Shown: positions 22,240 through 34,090, counted from the first letter of the stretch. The stretch: 64,000 nt of DNA from Temnothorax longispinosus (GCF_030848805.1 NC_092367.1:1116001-1180000), one strand, 5' to 3'. A program made the numbers and translations. Notes: a model not told the origin generated them from the letters alone.

Positions 22240-23195
22240 AACTTACTTTCTGGTAATTGAATAGGCTCGGAGATAACGTTCATTGTTGTAATTGCATCTG
22301 CAATTTTGTTGATTGCAACACTTGATTCTGTGGTTTCTGATGACAGGTTTGCTATCAATACAAAATAAGTGATAACTTTTTATATTTTCACAAGGATAAA
22401 TATTAAAAACACGAAATACTTACAAGATCGATTTTTCTTTGGAATCGGTGGAATATTTTCTTCATTTTTCTCATCGTTAGAAAGATTTGAAGTTGTTCTT
22501 TAATAATATGATTATATCAGTTAAAACATTAATGAAAGCAAATGTTAATTCAAAGTTAAAATAATTTTAAAACAATGCAATACTTTTTTCTTAAAGATAC
22601 ATCGCGCAAAAAATCCAACTGATCAAAATGTTTCCATTTTCGCTTTGATCAGGTCGTCCTGATCCACTAGGTAATTTTTCTTCCGCCAGTTTACGATAAT
22701 AAGTATCTCGTAATATCTTTCATTTTTTTGCAGTTTCTTTTGGACTCAAACGTCCTATAAAAATAAATAAAATATATTAGCAAAACAGCTAATTATCTTC
22801 ATCAAAGAGTTTAAACATTTATATTCACAGGTTATTCAATATCACATATTTGTAATACCTTGCAGAGCTTCCGAAACTGCTTTCCATGCTTCACCAGTTA
22901 TTGCTCCATTACGTTGTATTAAAGGTAGATTATAATTGTATAATGCTTCCCATTTTGAAACCTCTTCTATAAGCAATTCTTCTAGTTCCGTTGAATCAGA
23001 AGAATTATTGACTGAAGAAGGTTCTTCAACCGCACCATGTTCACCTGTATTTTTTTCTGGATGACTCGATGGCTCATCAAGTACAATGCTTTCTACACCA
23101 TTATCCATAGCACTTCGTCGCATTATTAATCCATTATCTATATAAAAAATTATCACATACATTATATACACAGTTATATCATATATTTTCATCAT
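22240..23195 (-). CDS. MADF/Myb-like DNA-binding partner of the Harbinger element
   Basis: Four minus-strand exons with good splice sites: about 22859-23195 (donor GTATTAC), 22584-22754, 22434-22497 and about 22240-22351. Exon 1 has an acidic, Ser-rich lead, then LLIEEVSKWEALYNYNLP and GEAWKAVSEALQG. Exon 2 continues LSPKETAKK and RDTYYRKLAEEKLPSGSG. Together these are the three-helix MADF/Myb-type domain. In autonomous Harbingers this second protein carries the transposase into the nucleus and to the DNA ends. A TGA replaces the expected Trp codon in exon 2 (KK-stop-KILRDTYY), so this copy is probably dead. The first Met of the real protein could be MDNGVES in exon 1. Confidence 0.6.
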
Positions 23196-26100
23196 TTTTC
23201 AAGAATCTACAACACACATTATTTTAATTTATATTTATCGCATACTGGATAAAAATATCTGTTTCTATCAGTGAAGTAACGTTTATATCCTTCCAATCAT
23301 TTATGATTTGAAATTAATAATTCTTCCGTAATTTCTTCACAAATTTCACAAGTATTAAAACATTTTATCTAACAGAAAAACAAATTAACAGTCAACACAT
23401 TTAGATTATATTATTTATACATGTGCAATTTTTCATTAAACGATTTAAAAAGCAGAAAAGTAATACTACCAAAATTTTTTTATTTAGAGAATAAATTATA
23501 AATTTCTAAATTATAAGAATACTTTATAATAACCAAGCTTAAAAAAATTATAATAATTGCAGTTTATCAATTACGTTTGTGATATTGACAAATTGAGGTT
23601 ATGACTTTTGCTTACATTACAATTAATTATTCATAAACATTTTCTATACCTCATTGAACGCCATTCTCTCAATTATACATTCCTTAACATTTGTTGCAAA
23701 CACTACACAAGTACGTATGTAAATATTGGTTGCTTTCCTGACTTTGACTTCGAGCGACTGGACGGAATCTGGCTTTGCTGCTCTTTGTTCGTTTGGTTGA
23801 ACTTCAAAACAGAAGAACGAGATGCAGTAAAATGTATTTTGCGCCGGAAGTATGTCATGTTATAAAAAATTTTCAACCAATCACAGCGAACTGCTGCGGC
23901 TGCACACTGCGCATGAAATGGTACCTTAACATGGTTGAGATTGTGCAATTTCAGCAATTTCTTCAAATTTCTCAAGCGTGTTAATTTTAGTCGATAGTTC
24001 ATCATTATCATTGTTCTGATTGTCAAGATTCTCGAGGTTCAATGTTTTCTGCATTTTCGCCATTATCTCCAAAATTGTCCATTGAGTCTTCGATGTTACT
24101 CACTGTGCTATAGAAATTAAAATTATTTTATTATAGATTATACTAAATATAATAACTTTAACATTTATATAAAAAAAATATATATATTCCATCGACAGCA
24201 ATTGGCAAAAAATATACATATACTTCACAACGTTTCAACCCACACTGAAAAAAAAATTTGTTTATATTAAGTAAACATATTTATTTTAGTATTATTTCCT
24301 TGATTTAAAGAAATATTTTGTAACTTTATAAAGAATTTATTTTATACTTGCAAATATTTATTTAAATATTGGAAATATTTGTTTAACATTTTATTTTTTT
24401 GTTTTTAAGTATACAAATTTTTAATTTAAATATTATTTTCTCAAAAACAGCAATTTGTTTTTTAACATGAAAAGCATTGCTTTTTTTAATATTAATAAAA
24501 CAAGTTAAATAAATATTTTATTAAATTTACGAACTAAATTTCTTAATTTAAAAAAATTAGATACTTTGCTTTACTAAACATGCAATTATATTAAAATAAA
24601 TAAATAAAAACTTAATGGAAAGAATAAGTTATTTCAAATAAATTAATGACTTATCAGAATATATTTAATTATTTTTTTCAAATAAGTAAATAAATTACTT
24701 GCACGTGAAATAAATATATTTTTAATGTAGACAAATAATTATAAAAATCTGTAATAATAAAAAATATAAAAATATATTTTCTTCAATGAAAGAAATAAAA
24801 ATATTATGATTTAGTAAATGTTGGCGGGTGATAAATCAAAATTTGTTTTATTCAGATTACTATATCGATTATATGATTACAACGATTACAGGATTACACG
24901 TGGTCAAACGTGCGACGTCAGAAAGAGAACTGAACTAGAATCTATAAGTATCGAAAGTAGAATAGATACACTGATAAAAAAATATTTTTGATGAAATAAA
25001 TACATTACATTGAAATATTAAATATTTTGATTTAAATAAATATTTATTTGCGCGGCGAAAGAGTTTGGCTCGCGCCCGCTAAGCGGCGCATCGCCAGTAT
25101 CATTTTCGCGTAATTAAAATTCAACATCGATTCCTATAACTAGGGCCGCTCAGCAGAGTTTCTCCAATCCCAGTGTTCTCACTCAGGGTCGCCAGTCAGG
25201 GCGTGCTCACCCACATGTATTATTCAATTTTCAATTATAAATATGTATAATTCTATTTTAGGTTAAAATTCTTATTTTTCATGTAGTGCTTTTAAAAATT
25301 ATTTGTTCAAATTGGTTCAAACATTTTCTTTTTTTGAAAAATGGGTTTTTTAATTTGAAAATATATTTTGTTGCTGTAGATTTATAAATTAACTTTCTTA
25401 TTATATTAGGCCTGTAATTCAACCGCCAAAAGCCTTCTAAAATGCGAGTAACTGGCAACGACGAGATAACCAGCTTTAACTATAAAATATCGAAAGTACA
25501 TCGTGTGACAAGTATATAAATAAACGAAAGTTCGCTAAAGTTCGCGCGTCGGAACAATACAAAATGGCATCTTGAACATAGAATTCTTCTCGATTTTTTT
25601 TCACATCTTTGGCTTGATAAAATTGAAATTATTAGTATCGAATTTTATTCAGAAAAGTGTAAACTTTAAGAATATGCATTATAAAATAGTCAAATATATC
25701 ATTAATACAGTGAAATTTGGCGTAAAGTCAAATTTTTCCATATTTTTGTTGTATTTTCTCTAATAAAACACGCCACAACTTTTTTCTGGTTAATTTTTTG
25801 ACAAAACTGTTCAAATGAAAGTTGTAGAGCGTACTTTTTTACATAAGAAACACTTATAATGGTAGATACAATGCTGCCCAAACGTATGTGATATGATCTC
25901 CGTTTAGCGTTGCGTGCGTCCGTCCGTTGCGTTCGCGGTTCGATCCTGCCAGAGCCCCTTGCACAATGCCAGGCAACAGGCAATAGGAACAGGAAATAAC
26001 CAAAAAATCGTTAATTACAACCTCAAAAATTCGAATGCTATGATTGGTTGGCAACAGGCAATAGGCACAGAATTTCCAACGTGACGAAAACTCTGTGTCT

Positions 26101-26225
26101 ATTGCCTGTGTCATTGTTTATTCTGCATTTATACATGATTTCTGATTTTTATTTCCTGTTTGAATCGACGTTACGATACAAAAAGAAAGCACTTTGACAA
26201 ACACAGCAATATAAATGAAATGCGC

Positions 26226-26599
26226 GTTACATTGGCAAAATTAAAACAACTATCTCTACAAAAACTGCCACCTGCATTTCCTAATTTTCTTCAACACTTA
26301 AAAAGATGTAAGTGGCAAGTATATGTGTGGAAAAATGCTCATTTCCCAGTCATTGAAATTCTTGATCCAAAAGAGTACGGATGGCAATTAATTAATGGAC
26401 AACTGATTCCCGTTTATTAGGTCCTACAAGTTTTCAATTACTACAAAAATATATATGTAACTGTAGTTCAAAAAGTTTTTCTTGCAGAACATCGATTTCA
26501 TATTCTTGCCGTGCTGCTAATTTGTCCTGCAGTAAAATTTGCAAATGTACTGGAAAATGTGGCAATAATTCAAATGACAAGAGTGAGGATGATGAATAA
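26226..26599 (+). pseudogene. cysteine-rich protein fragment carried by the TIR element
   Basis: The frame from about 26226 reads VTLAKLKQLSLQKLPPAFPNF, then LKRCKWQVYVWKNAHFPVIE and DPKEYGWQLINGQLIPVY. A stop at 26418-26420 is followed at once, one frame over, by GPTSFQLLQKYICNCSS and a tail with CNC, CRT, SCR, SCSKICKCTGKCG cysteines ending in an acidic DKSEDDE. One small deletion explains the break. I have seen this W/YGW plus Cys-rich layout in uncharacterised insect repeat proteins but cannot name a function; the Cys tail probably binds zinc. Confidence 0.5.
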
Positions 26600-26817
26600 G
26601 TTTCTTCGCGTCAATATATTATATTAAAACATAAAAATTAAAAAAACTTCAAAAATATAAAAAAAACAAACAAAAAAGTAAATAAAAAAGTAAATAAAAA
26701 AAAGTAAAAATAAATGCACTTTTAAAGTCCAACTCTTATCCTTCTCGTGGTATTGTGCGTAAGTAGATTTATGATTGAAACTAAAAGAGCTCTGGCAATA
26801 ATTATAAAGTAATAATA

Positions 26818-26844
26818 ATGATAATAATAATAATAATAATAATA
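26818..26844. repeat. (TAA)n microsatellite
   Basis: About nine AAT/TAA units inside the TIR element. Confidence 0.85.
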
Positions 26845-28627
26845 GTGGGACACCATCGACCGGCTTGTCCTAATAGTAAGAATAACAATAATGGTTAGTT
26901 CATAATCATTTTACTACTTGAAAAAGCAAATGTATTTAAAGTTTTAGGTATAATATGACTATGGATCGCCATAGTACGCAACAACCTCGTGCGTAATTAA
27001 AATTTCTTCACTTACGTTTAAACATCATTGTATCTACCATTATAGGTGTTTCTTATGTAAAAAAGTACGCTCAACAACTTTCATTTGAACCTTTTTGTCG
27101 AAAAGTTAACCACAAAAAAGTTATGGCGTGTTTTATTAGAGAAAATATAAAAAAAATATCGAAAAATTTGACTTTTCGCCAAATTTCACTGTATTAATAA
27201 TATATTTGACTATTTTATAATGCATATTCTTAAAGTTTACACTTTTCTGAATAAAATTCGATACTAATAATTTCAATTTTATCAAACCAAGGATGTGAAA
27301 AAAAATCGAGAAGAATCCTATGTTCAAGACGCCATTTTGTATTGTTCCGACGCGCAAACTTTAGCGAACTTTCGTTTATTTACTTGTCACGATGTACTTT
27401 CAATATTTCATAGTTAGAGCTGGTTATCTCGTCGTTGCTGGTTCGGTAACAAATTTCAGGGTGAGTTGCAGGCCTATATAGAAAAAAATAATTTATTTAA
27501 AAAATGATATCATTTTTTAAATTTAGTAAACATGGTTTTTATTTAAAAATGAATTTTTTTATTTAAAAATATATTTTCTTTTTTTGAAAAATGAGTTTTT
27601 TTATTTGAAAATATATTTTGTTATTGAAGGTTTATAAAATGTATTGCTTATTTAATTCAACTAACAATTTACTTAAAACAAAAAATTACTTTTTTAACTT
27701 TGTAATGATTTTTTTTGTTCAAAATAGCAGTTTTTTGGTTTAAAAATATATTTTATTATTACTACTAGAAATCAAACCTTTTGATTCATTAAAAAAAAAA
27801 AGATTTACTTATTTTAAACATTTGCATATTTATTTGAAAAACAAAATTTTTTTTATTTTGTAATGCGTTTTATAGTTAAAAATATTAGTTATTCAATTGA
27901 AGTATATACATTTTGTTTAATAAATAACATTTACTTACTTTAAAGAAATAATTTTTCTACATTAATAAATGTTTTTTTTCTTTCTAAAAATACAAATGTT
28001 TCAAATTATGAAAATAATTTTCTTGCAAATAGTTAAAACAATGGTTTTCTTGATTCAAATTTAATTTTCTTGAATCTAGCAATTTTTTTTTTAGTGCAGG
28101 ATTCGGGTCCTTATCAAGTGATCTGACAAAACAAAAGAAACAAACGCGAGGTCAAATAACAAAGTCAATAAGTCAAAAATTAATAATTAAGAGTTGAAAG
28201 TTAAAATTTCCCAAAGTATAAAAGAAGTTCCTTTAAGTCAATGCGAAAAATTCTTAAGGCGCAAAAATTCATACCTGACGAGAAAACGAGAACCATCGTC
28301 GGCACATTCTCAGTACTTGTGCTTATGAAATTTTGGCAGAAACATCACAAATGAGAGGCTAGAAAATTAATAAATAATAGAAGTGATGTTCAAGTTTAAG
28401 AAAATTAAAGTGAGAGTACTTATTTACACAGAGAATGTCCAACGACGGCGCCAAAAGGTGAGCATTGCGTATCATGCTGACGAGTTACAATACGGATCGC
28501 AATTCTCTCGAGCCGCAACGGCGACACATGTTCACGCGATGGGAGTCAGGAACGAACTGACAGTTTCGTACATATTAAACGCTTACAAAGAGTTATCAGA
28601 GTACCCAACAGCAGGGAAACAAAACAA

Positions 28628-29345
28628 TTATACACTCGAGATGACGTTGTCGTATATGTGATTCAAGTTATCGGTGTCTTTTTTTAGATTAATTGTATCT
28701 GAATATTTTTTTATTAAGAACATTTCTGCGATTTCTCTCTTTTTTCTGTTCTTTTCCCTATGCAAAATTTCCACCTCAGACCACATGAAATCATGATTAT
28801 GGGATACGCGATGTTTGCTGACAACGGAATGTTTATCGTCGTCTTTCCTTATATCCTTAAAATGTTCGGTAACGCGCGTTTTTAAGTATCGTTTTGTTTG
28901 CCCAATGTAGGATGCACAGCAATCGTCACACTTTATCCTGTAGACCACTTCAGTGGAATTATTCCTATCGAGACGGTCCTTTCCCCTCTTAATAATAACG
29001 TCCAATTTTTTTGGAACAGTATGGACAGTATTGAGGCCAATGTTAGTAAGTGTGTGACGTATATCTTCGCCAAGACCTTTGACATACGGAAGTACGACAC
29101 ATTTCCGTGGATCGAATAAATTAGCAGGGGTGCTATTCACATCACGCCTATGCCGAAGTTGTTTAATTCTGATGTTTATGTGTTTATCGATGAGATCGAT
29201 TGGAAAGGAATTGTTCAAAAGTATTTTTTTAACCACATTTATGTTGGATTCGTGGAAACTTTCGTCAGATAATAAGATCGCTCGATCAAGAAGACTCGTG
29301 ATGGTATTAACTTTATATTTAATCGGATGGCTAGAGAAAAAATTG
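28628..29345 (-). pseudogene. Penelope-like element: RT thumb and GIY-YIG endonuclease
   Basis: Minus-strand frame of about 240 codons. The upstream part (GRYINFFSSHPIKYKVN, NIRIKQLRH) matches the region after the RT catalytic core of Penelope-like retroelements. A linker follows, then the endonuclease: VVYRIKCDDCCASYIGQT, KTRVTEHFKDI, H-rich turn HRVSHNHDF and NRKKREIAEMFLIKK. GIY-YIG cuts target DNA for priming. The C-terminus looks complete at 28628. The RT core is missing: at about 29345-29368 the sequence changes abruptly into a GCCCAGTAAAATGAC repeat end, so this is a 5'-truncated copy. Confidence 0.8.
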
Positions 29346-29368
29346 ATGTAACGGCCTGAAAACGTATA

Positions 29369-29600
29369 GCCCAGTAAAATGACTCGAAAGAATGACCCCA
29401 AAAATCGCCTATTTTTGGTCCCGCGATATTCGAACTTAATTGTGTGTCAAATGATACCTTGTGACAAGATATCAATCACAAAAAATTTTCAAGTTGAGGT
29501 GAGAATTGATTCCAGAGATATGGGAGGTCAAAGTAGTCAAAATTCATTAACTCGTCAGCCCGTACGCTTTAAAGCACGAATTTTTCTTTCAGTCCGATAA
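29369..29600 (+). repeat. one end of a GCCCAGTAAAATGAC foldback family
   Basis: TA followed by GCCCAGTAAAATGACTCG matches the terminal repeat of the complete element at 57237-57919. No second end was found before the satellite at 29640, so this is a partial copy or a diverged relative. Confidence 0.5.
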
Positions 29601-29639
29601 TTTAAAACTTCGTACCCGGGGGTTTTGCTACCCAATCAG

Positions 29640-30300
29640 CAGACAATATTTTTTAAATGTTTTTTAAATATTTTTTTTTCAGTATTTATACATTGTTACA
29701 GTTTATTGTACAAATAATATTTATTTAATGTTTATTAAACGTTTATTTTACATTATTTATTAATTTAAAATAATGATTTAGAAAAAATATTTATTTAACG
29801 TTTATTTAATATTTAGATCACATTAATTATTTGTTTGCAATAATATTTTTTACAAAAATTTATTTCACAATTATTCAACATTTATTTAATATTTATTTTA
29901 CATTAATTATTCATTTAAAATAATGATTTCGAAAAAATATTTATTTAACGTTTATTGATTAATATTTATGTCACATTAATTATTCGTTTGCAATAATAAT
30001 TTTTAAAAACATTTATTTCGCATTTATTCAACATTTATTTAATATTTATTTTACATTATTGATTTATTAAAAATAATGATTTAGAAAAAATATTTATTTA
30101 ACGTTTATTTAATATTTATGTCACATTAATTATTTGTTTGCAATAATACTTTTTACAAATATTTATTTCGCATTTATTCAACATTTATTTAATATTTATT
30201 TTACATTATTTATTTATTTAAAATAATAATTTAGAAAAAATATTTATTTAACGTTTATTTAATATTTATTTTACATTAATTATTTATTTAAAATAATGGC
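29640..30300. repeat. satellite of ~150-bp AT-rich units
   Basis: AATAATGATTTAGAAAAAAT recurs with small changes at about 29769, 29918, 30071 and 30221, so the period is near 150 bases and there are about four units. Each unit also contains shorter ATTTATTTAA repeats. No ORF. Confidence 0.85.
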
Positions 30301-30470
30301 TTAAATATAAAAATACCATTATTATATACGTCATAACATACGCTAATAAATTCTAACACGGTTATTATTTGTACGATTAACTGTGTCATTATTTGTGAGA
30401 AATTTTATATGCAAATTTCTTGCGAATGCTATAGCTTGAGCGAGTTAGACGGAGTCTACAAATGAAATGT

Positions 30471-30596
30471 GCAAGTCTCAGAGTCGCAGGAACGGCGGTC
30501 GTAAGACAGAAATTGACCACAGTCGAACGCTTTTAACTGTTATATTAATTGGTCAATTTCTTTCTTATGACCGTTTCTAACGACTCTGAGACTTGC
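30471..30596. repeat. foldback repeat
   Basis: GCAAGTCTCAGAGTCGCAGG...AAATTGACCA pairs with TGGTCAATTTC...CGACTCTGAGACTTGC. The sequence just after it (CGCTCAGTAGC to CGTTCTGCTGAA, about 30602-30710) is related to the MITE at 41379-41504. Confidence 0.6.
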
Positions 30597-30903
30597 ATCA
30601 AACCGCTCAGTAGCAATCGAATGTGATTGGTTCTTACTTTTAGAACCAAAGTGTGTGTTGATAATAAGACAACAACTCAGCACTCTCAGCAGTCGTTCTG
30701 CTGAATTATATTGTAGACCCCGCATTAATTACGGCTCCTCTATTATACTGTACACATTAGGACTACACGATAACACAATAAAGTGACAAAGCGGTGACCA
30801 ATCACCGTTTTCATTTTTCCAGAAATATTAGGCTGCTTTCGGAAACGTCACCCGAGTGCACACGAGTATATATACTCTCTTCTCTTTCTAACTCACTGAG
30901 TTA

Positions 30904-31306
30904 AGCGGGGAGCACACACTTCTGCACAACGCATAATGCATAAGCATAAAGGTGGAAGCACATAAAATTGCAGGAGCCATGAGCAAAACGCAGAAGCCAT
31001 ATGCGCATGCGCTATGGTATCTGCCTGTATTCTGCCCATGGCTGTGGCTTCTGAATTTTCAATCTACATAAACTATGCTTATGTATTTTTATGTAGATTG
31101 AAAATTCAGAAGCCATGGGCAGAATGCAGATACCATAGCGCATGCGCATATGAGTTCTGCATTCTGCTCATGGCTCCTGCAATTTTATGTGCTTCCACCT
31201 TAAGAAAATTGATTGGTCTATTTCCTTATGCATATGTGTATGGATCAATCAATTTTCTTATGTTTTATACGCATTATGCGTTGTGCAGAAGTGTGTGTCC
31301 GGGCCC
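30904..31306. mobile_element. MITE B1, carrying a second MITE
   Basis: Ends AGCGGGGAGCACACACTTCT and ...AGAAGTGTGTGTCCGGGCCC; TTA at 30901-30903 and 31307-31309. The same family is present uninterrupted at 31357-31501, which shows exactly what was inserted here: MITE C. Confidence 0.8.
30950..31200. mobile_element. MITE C, nested in B1
   Basis: AGGTGGAAGCACATAAAATT and its mirror bound a near-perfect foldback of 251 bp centred near 31084. TAA at 30947-30949 is duplicated at 31201-31203. The uninterrupted sister copy of B confirms the insertion point. Confidence 0.85.
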
Positions 31307-31356
31307 TTAGAAGGAGAAGAAAGTATTACCCGGGTGATATTTTTGAAACAGCCTTA

Positions 31357-31501
31357 AGCGGGGAGCACACACTTCTGCACAACGCATAATGCGTAAGCAT
31401 AAGAAATTGATTGGTCTATTTCCTTATGCACATGTGTATGGACCAATCAATTTTCTTATGCTTACGCATTATGCGTTGTGCAGAAGTGTGTGTCCGGGCC
31501 C
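31357..31501. mobile_element. MITE B2, empty-site sister of B1
   Basis: 145 bp, ends AGCGGGGAGCACACACTTCT and GTGTGTGTCCGGGCCC, TTA on each side (31354-31356, 31502-31504). It abuts MITE A, sharing the TTA. Confidence 0.85.
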
Positions 31502-31504
31502 TTA

Positions 31505-32099
31505 TAATAGCGTACGTCGGTTCGGCGCGCTTGATTGGTCGCTTGAGTTGCGACAACGTGCGACGTGCTTATGTTTTGTGGACGTGACGACTAGAGGCCC
31601 TCTAGTTTGCGCGTGTCGAGCTCGCACGTGTAGCAATTCGCTCAACGCGCGCGGATCGGTTCGGATGTGTTTTGTCCGGAAGGAAAATTTTTTTAAGTAT
31701 TGCGACTGTTACTGTCTGCATTGATTTCCACTCAGATTTTCAGTAATTTCCATTTAGACTTCGCTACGCTAACAGTGATTCAGATTTTGTTAACAAACAG
31801 TGGTAAATGAGGCCGTATTGTCCGCTGTTAGGCGGCAGGAGCCAATAAAGTGAAGAAGAAGAAGAAGCGTGTCGAGCTCGAGCAGTCGGTGACTTTATGG
31901 CGGAGCGTGCGGAGTGCGGATGTGTATTGTGTAAAGTTTCTAAAGTTCAAAAGTTTAATTCTCACATCATTATTGCCCTCCCGCAAAGACTTCCTATATA
32001 ACTATTAAATTTCTTACATCAACGTATATACCGTCGAATGCAAAATCAAACGACGATCGACTCGCCGATCGACCCACGTTCCACGCCAGTACCATTTAG
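31505..32099 (+). other. CpG-rich stretch, possible host first exon
   Basis: Higher GC and CpG than the surroundings. Near its end ATG at 32038 opens a short frame (MQNQTTIDSPIDPRSTPVPF) that runs straight into ATTTAG|GTAAGAAG, a strong splice donor at 32100. This could be the 5' UTR and first coding exon of a host gene whose remaining exons lie in or beyond the repeats. No homology was recognised and no second exon could be picked out. Confidence 0.3.
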
Positions 32100-32249
32100 G
32101 TAAGAAGAGTACGTAATATTAATTTATCTTACATCCTAATATACAAACATCCTGCCTTAAATGCTCTATAAATACTCTATTCGTCCTGAGATCTGTCCTC
32201 TTAAATATAGTCTTAAATGTACATGTGCCATGCTATCATTTACATTGTA

Positions 32250-32325
32250 CACACACACACGCACGTACGCACGTACGCACGCACACACACGCGACACACA
32301 CACACACACACACACATACACGCAT
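32250..32325. repeat. mixed CA/ACGC microsatellite
   Basis: Alternating ACAC, ACGC and ACGT units. Confidence 0.85.
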
Positions 32326-32530
32326 ACATAATATTATCTATTTTATATAAATTATTTATATGACCCAACATCTAAGTTACTTAACGCCATTTACAATTAC
32401 GAAGTCCTTTCTAGCTTCCTTTCTTATTATACAATTGCTGTATTTAAAACATATCTCTCGCAAAACGTACGGACAGTTATATTCTTGAAATAATTTCTTT
32501 CCGATGCATGCGCAGTTACAGTAGACTGTG

Positions 32531-33824
32531 AAGGTGGGTCCACATTATCGAGCCAAACCGCGAACCGAGTCCCGAACCGAATCTCGAGCAGAACTTGCAG
32601 ACGAACCTCAAATCGAACTCCACCGCGAACCGCGAACATGAGTTAAAATTTTTTGAAGTCAAATCTCATATTGAAATTTATAATAAAATTTATATAAATT
32701 CTTAATACATATATGTAAAATGCATATTTATATTTACAATCGTATTTTTTAACATTGCAATATATATATTATAAATTTATTGCGTATTTATCACAGGTTT
32801 AGAGTATGTTTATGCAATATTAATTCTAAATTTTGTTTTATGGTTTGAAAAGGAATTAAGTTTTGAATACAGGAAAATAATAAAAGCACATATACATATA
32901 TTCACTCATCTTTTCCTGTTTCCATACTTTTTTTATTTTTGCTTTTTCTCTTTGCAGAGATGCCAATAATGTCGTCATCTTTTTTTTCACATGTCACTAT
33001 CACATTCGAGTTCTTTACTTATTTCTTCTTATAAAAAAAGTATGAGAACAGGAAAAGACGACTAAATATGTGTATACATATGCGTGCTTTTATTATTTTC
33101 TTGTATTCAAAGCTTAATTCCTTTTCAAACCATAAAACTATATTTAGAGTGGTACCAACTATATTTAATATTGCATAAACATACTCTAAATCTATGATAA
33201 ATATGCAATAAATTTATAATATATATTGCAACGTTAAAAATACGATTGTAAATATAAATATGCATTTCTTTTGTTATAATATTCGGGATTTTTAGCGTCC
33301 CGTATATAATAATCTTTTCTGCTCATAATCACTAATTAATTTTAAACATTTTTTATCAGACCATTCCATTTTGTCTATCAGTAGTCGTGTAGACTGCACA
33401 TACGTGGATAGAATCAAATACAGTGACTGGGCAATTACTCACGTTTTCTTTCATCGTTCATTTTTTGTTTTTTGTCATTATTTGTCTAGCTCGAAGCTTA
33501 ACTACCACCCGACAAAGGGTATAATCTGATCATAAAAAGCATCTTTTGATGTTTCGTCGAAATACCGACTTTTGGTGGGACACTGCGAGCCAAACCGCGT
33601 ATCATCAAAATCCTTGCAGATTCGTGGGGTGAGTACGCGATGGTTCGCACTGATGTTCGATTCGAGGTTCGCGAGCCTCGCGCGAGCCCGTCGGCTCGAC
33701 AATGTGGACGCATGATCGGCTCGCAACGAAGTTCGGCTCGCGGTTCGGCTCGATAATGTGGACGCATGATCGGTTCGCGGCGAAGTTTGGCTCGCGGTTT
33801 TGCTCGATAATGTGGACCCTCCTT
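32531..33824. mobile_element. 1.3 kb TIR element with nested foldback
   Basis: Ends AAGGTGGGTCCACATTATCG and, in reverse complement, AAGGAGGGTCCACATTATCG. The inner shoulders repeat GCGAACCGAG / CGGTTCGGCTCG motifs, giving the right end an internal duplication (GATAATGTGGACGCATGATC twice). The arms of a second, AT-rich foldback (about 32685-32950 and 33030-33270, starting TTTATATAAATTCTTAATAC-like sequence) sit inside. No transposase ORF. Confidence 0.7.
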
Positions 33825-34090
33825 TACGTTTCGTTGTATTAGCGGAAGTTTATAGTTTTAAAGAGCCTCTCGTAACTGGACCTTCAAAAGGAGAGTTTCT
33901 TCATCGTCGTGATTCAGCCTGGCCCTTATGCCTTCATTTGAATTTCTTTGGGGCTTCTTTAATAAAGCATTTTGCTCTTCAGACAATACTCCTTCCCGTT
34001 TTGACTTAATGGAATCTATAATATAAAATTAAAATACATTATAAATAATAAAAAAATTGTTTTACATTATTATTTCTATACGATTCTCAC

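Larger units (their letters stand above)
16491..23935 (+). mobile_element. PIF/Harbinger transposon, invaded by other elements
   Basis: The left end GGTGCCTTTTCATACGCTGC and the right end, in reverse complement GGTACCATTTCATGCGCAGT, are diverged inverted repeats that stay alignable for about 50 bases. TTAA flanks both sides (16487-16490, 23936-23939), consistent with a TTA-type Harbinger target. Inside are the two genes expected of this superfamily: a HARBI1-like transposase on + and a MADF/Myb-like DNA-binding protein on -, arranged tail to tail. Of its 7.4 kb, about 2.8 kb is a piggyBac insertion and 0.77 kb a retroelement insertion, so the original element was about 3.9 kb. Confidence 0.75.
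25409..27474 (+). mobile_element. 2.07 kb TIR element with ~430-bp inverted arms and a cysteine-rich ORF
   Basis: Termini GGCCTGTAATTCAAC and, in reverse complement, GGCCTGCAACTCACC, flanked by TA on both sides (25407-25408, 27475-27476). The arms 25440-25875 and 27030-27450 are near-identical inverted copies; the frames in each arm are mirror images of one another and not genes. The 1.15 kb between them holds the cysteine-rich ORF and a TAA microsatellite. TA targets suggest the Tc1/mariner class or a relative, but no DDE motif is visible. Confidence 0.7.
24243..28096. mobile_element. AT-rich TIR element (CACTGAAAAAAAAAT ends)
   Basis: The left end CACTGAAAAAAAAATTTG and, in reverse complement, the right end CACTAAAAAAAAAATTGC form the termini; CA lies outside both. 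About 700-bp shoulders of Ile/Phe-type AT-rich sequence (TTAAATATT, TTTGAAAATATATTT) mirror each other loosely. Its centre is occupied by a separate TA-flanked element. No transposase of its own was seen. It begins only about 300 bases after the Harbinger end. Confidence 0.5.
30831..31353. mobile_element. MITE A (outermost of a three-level nest)
   Basis: The ends GGCTGCTTTCGGAAACGTCA and, in reverse complement, GGCTGTTTCAAAAATATCAC are inverted repeats that both lead into CACCCGRGT. TTA at 30828-30830 recurs at 31354-31356. MITE B1 lies inside. Confidence 0.65.

Noticed and set aside
25572..27357. Paired ~65-93-codon ORFs in both arms of the TIR element
   Set aside because: Mirror translations of the same inverted arm; no protein features.
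32531..33824. Arg-rich ORFs of 70-89 codons at 32427-32639 and 33498-33767
   Set aside because: They translate the CGAACCGCG repeat of the TIR shoulders.
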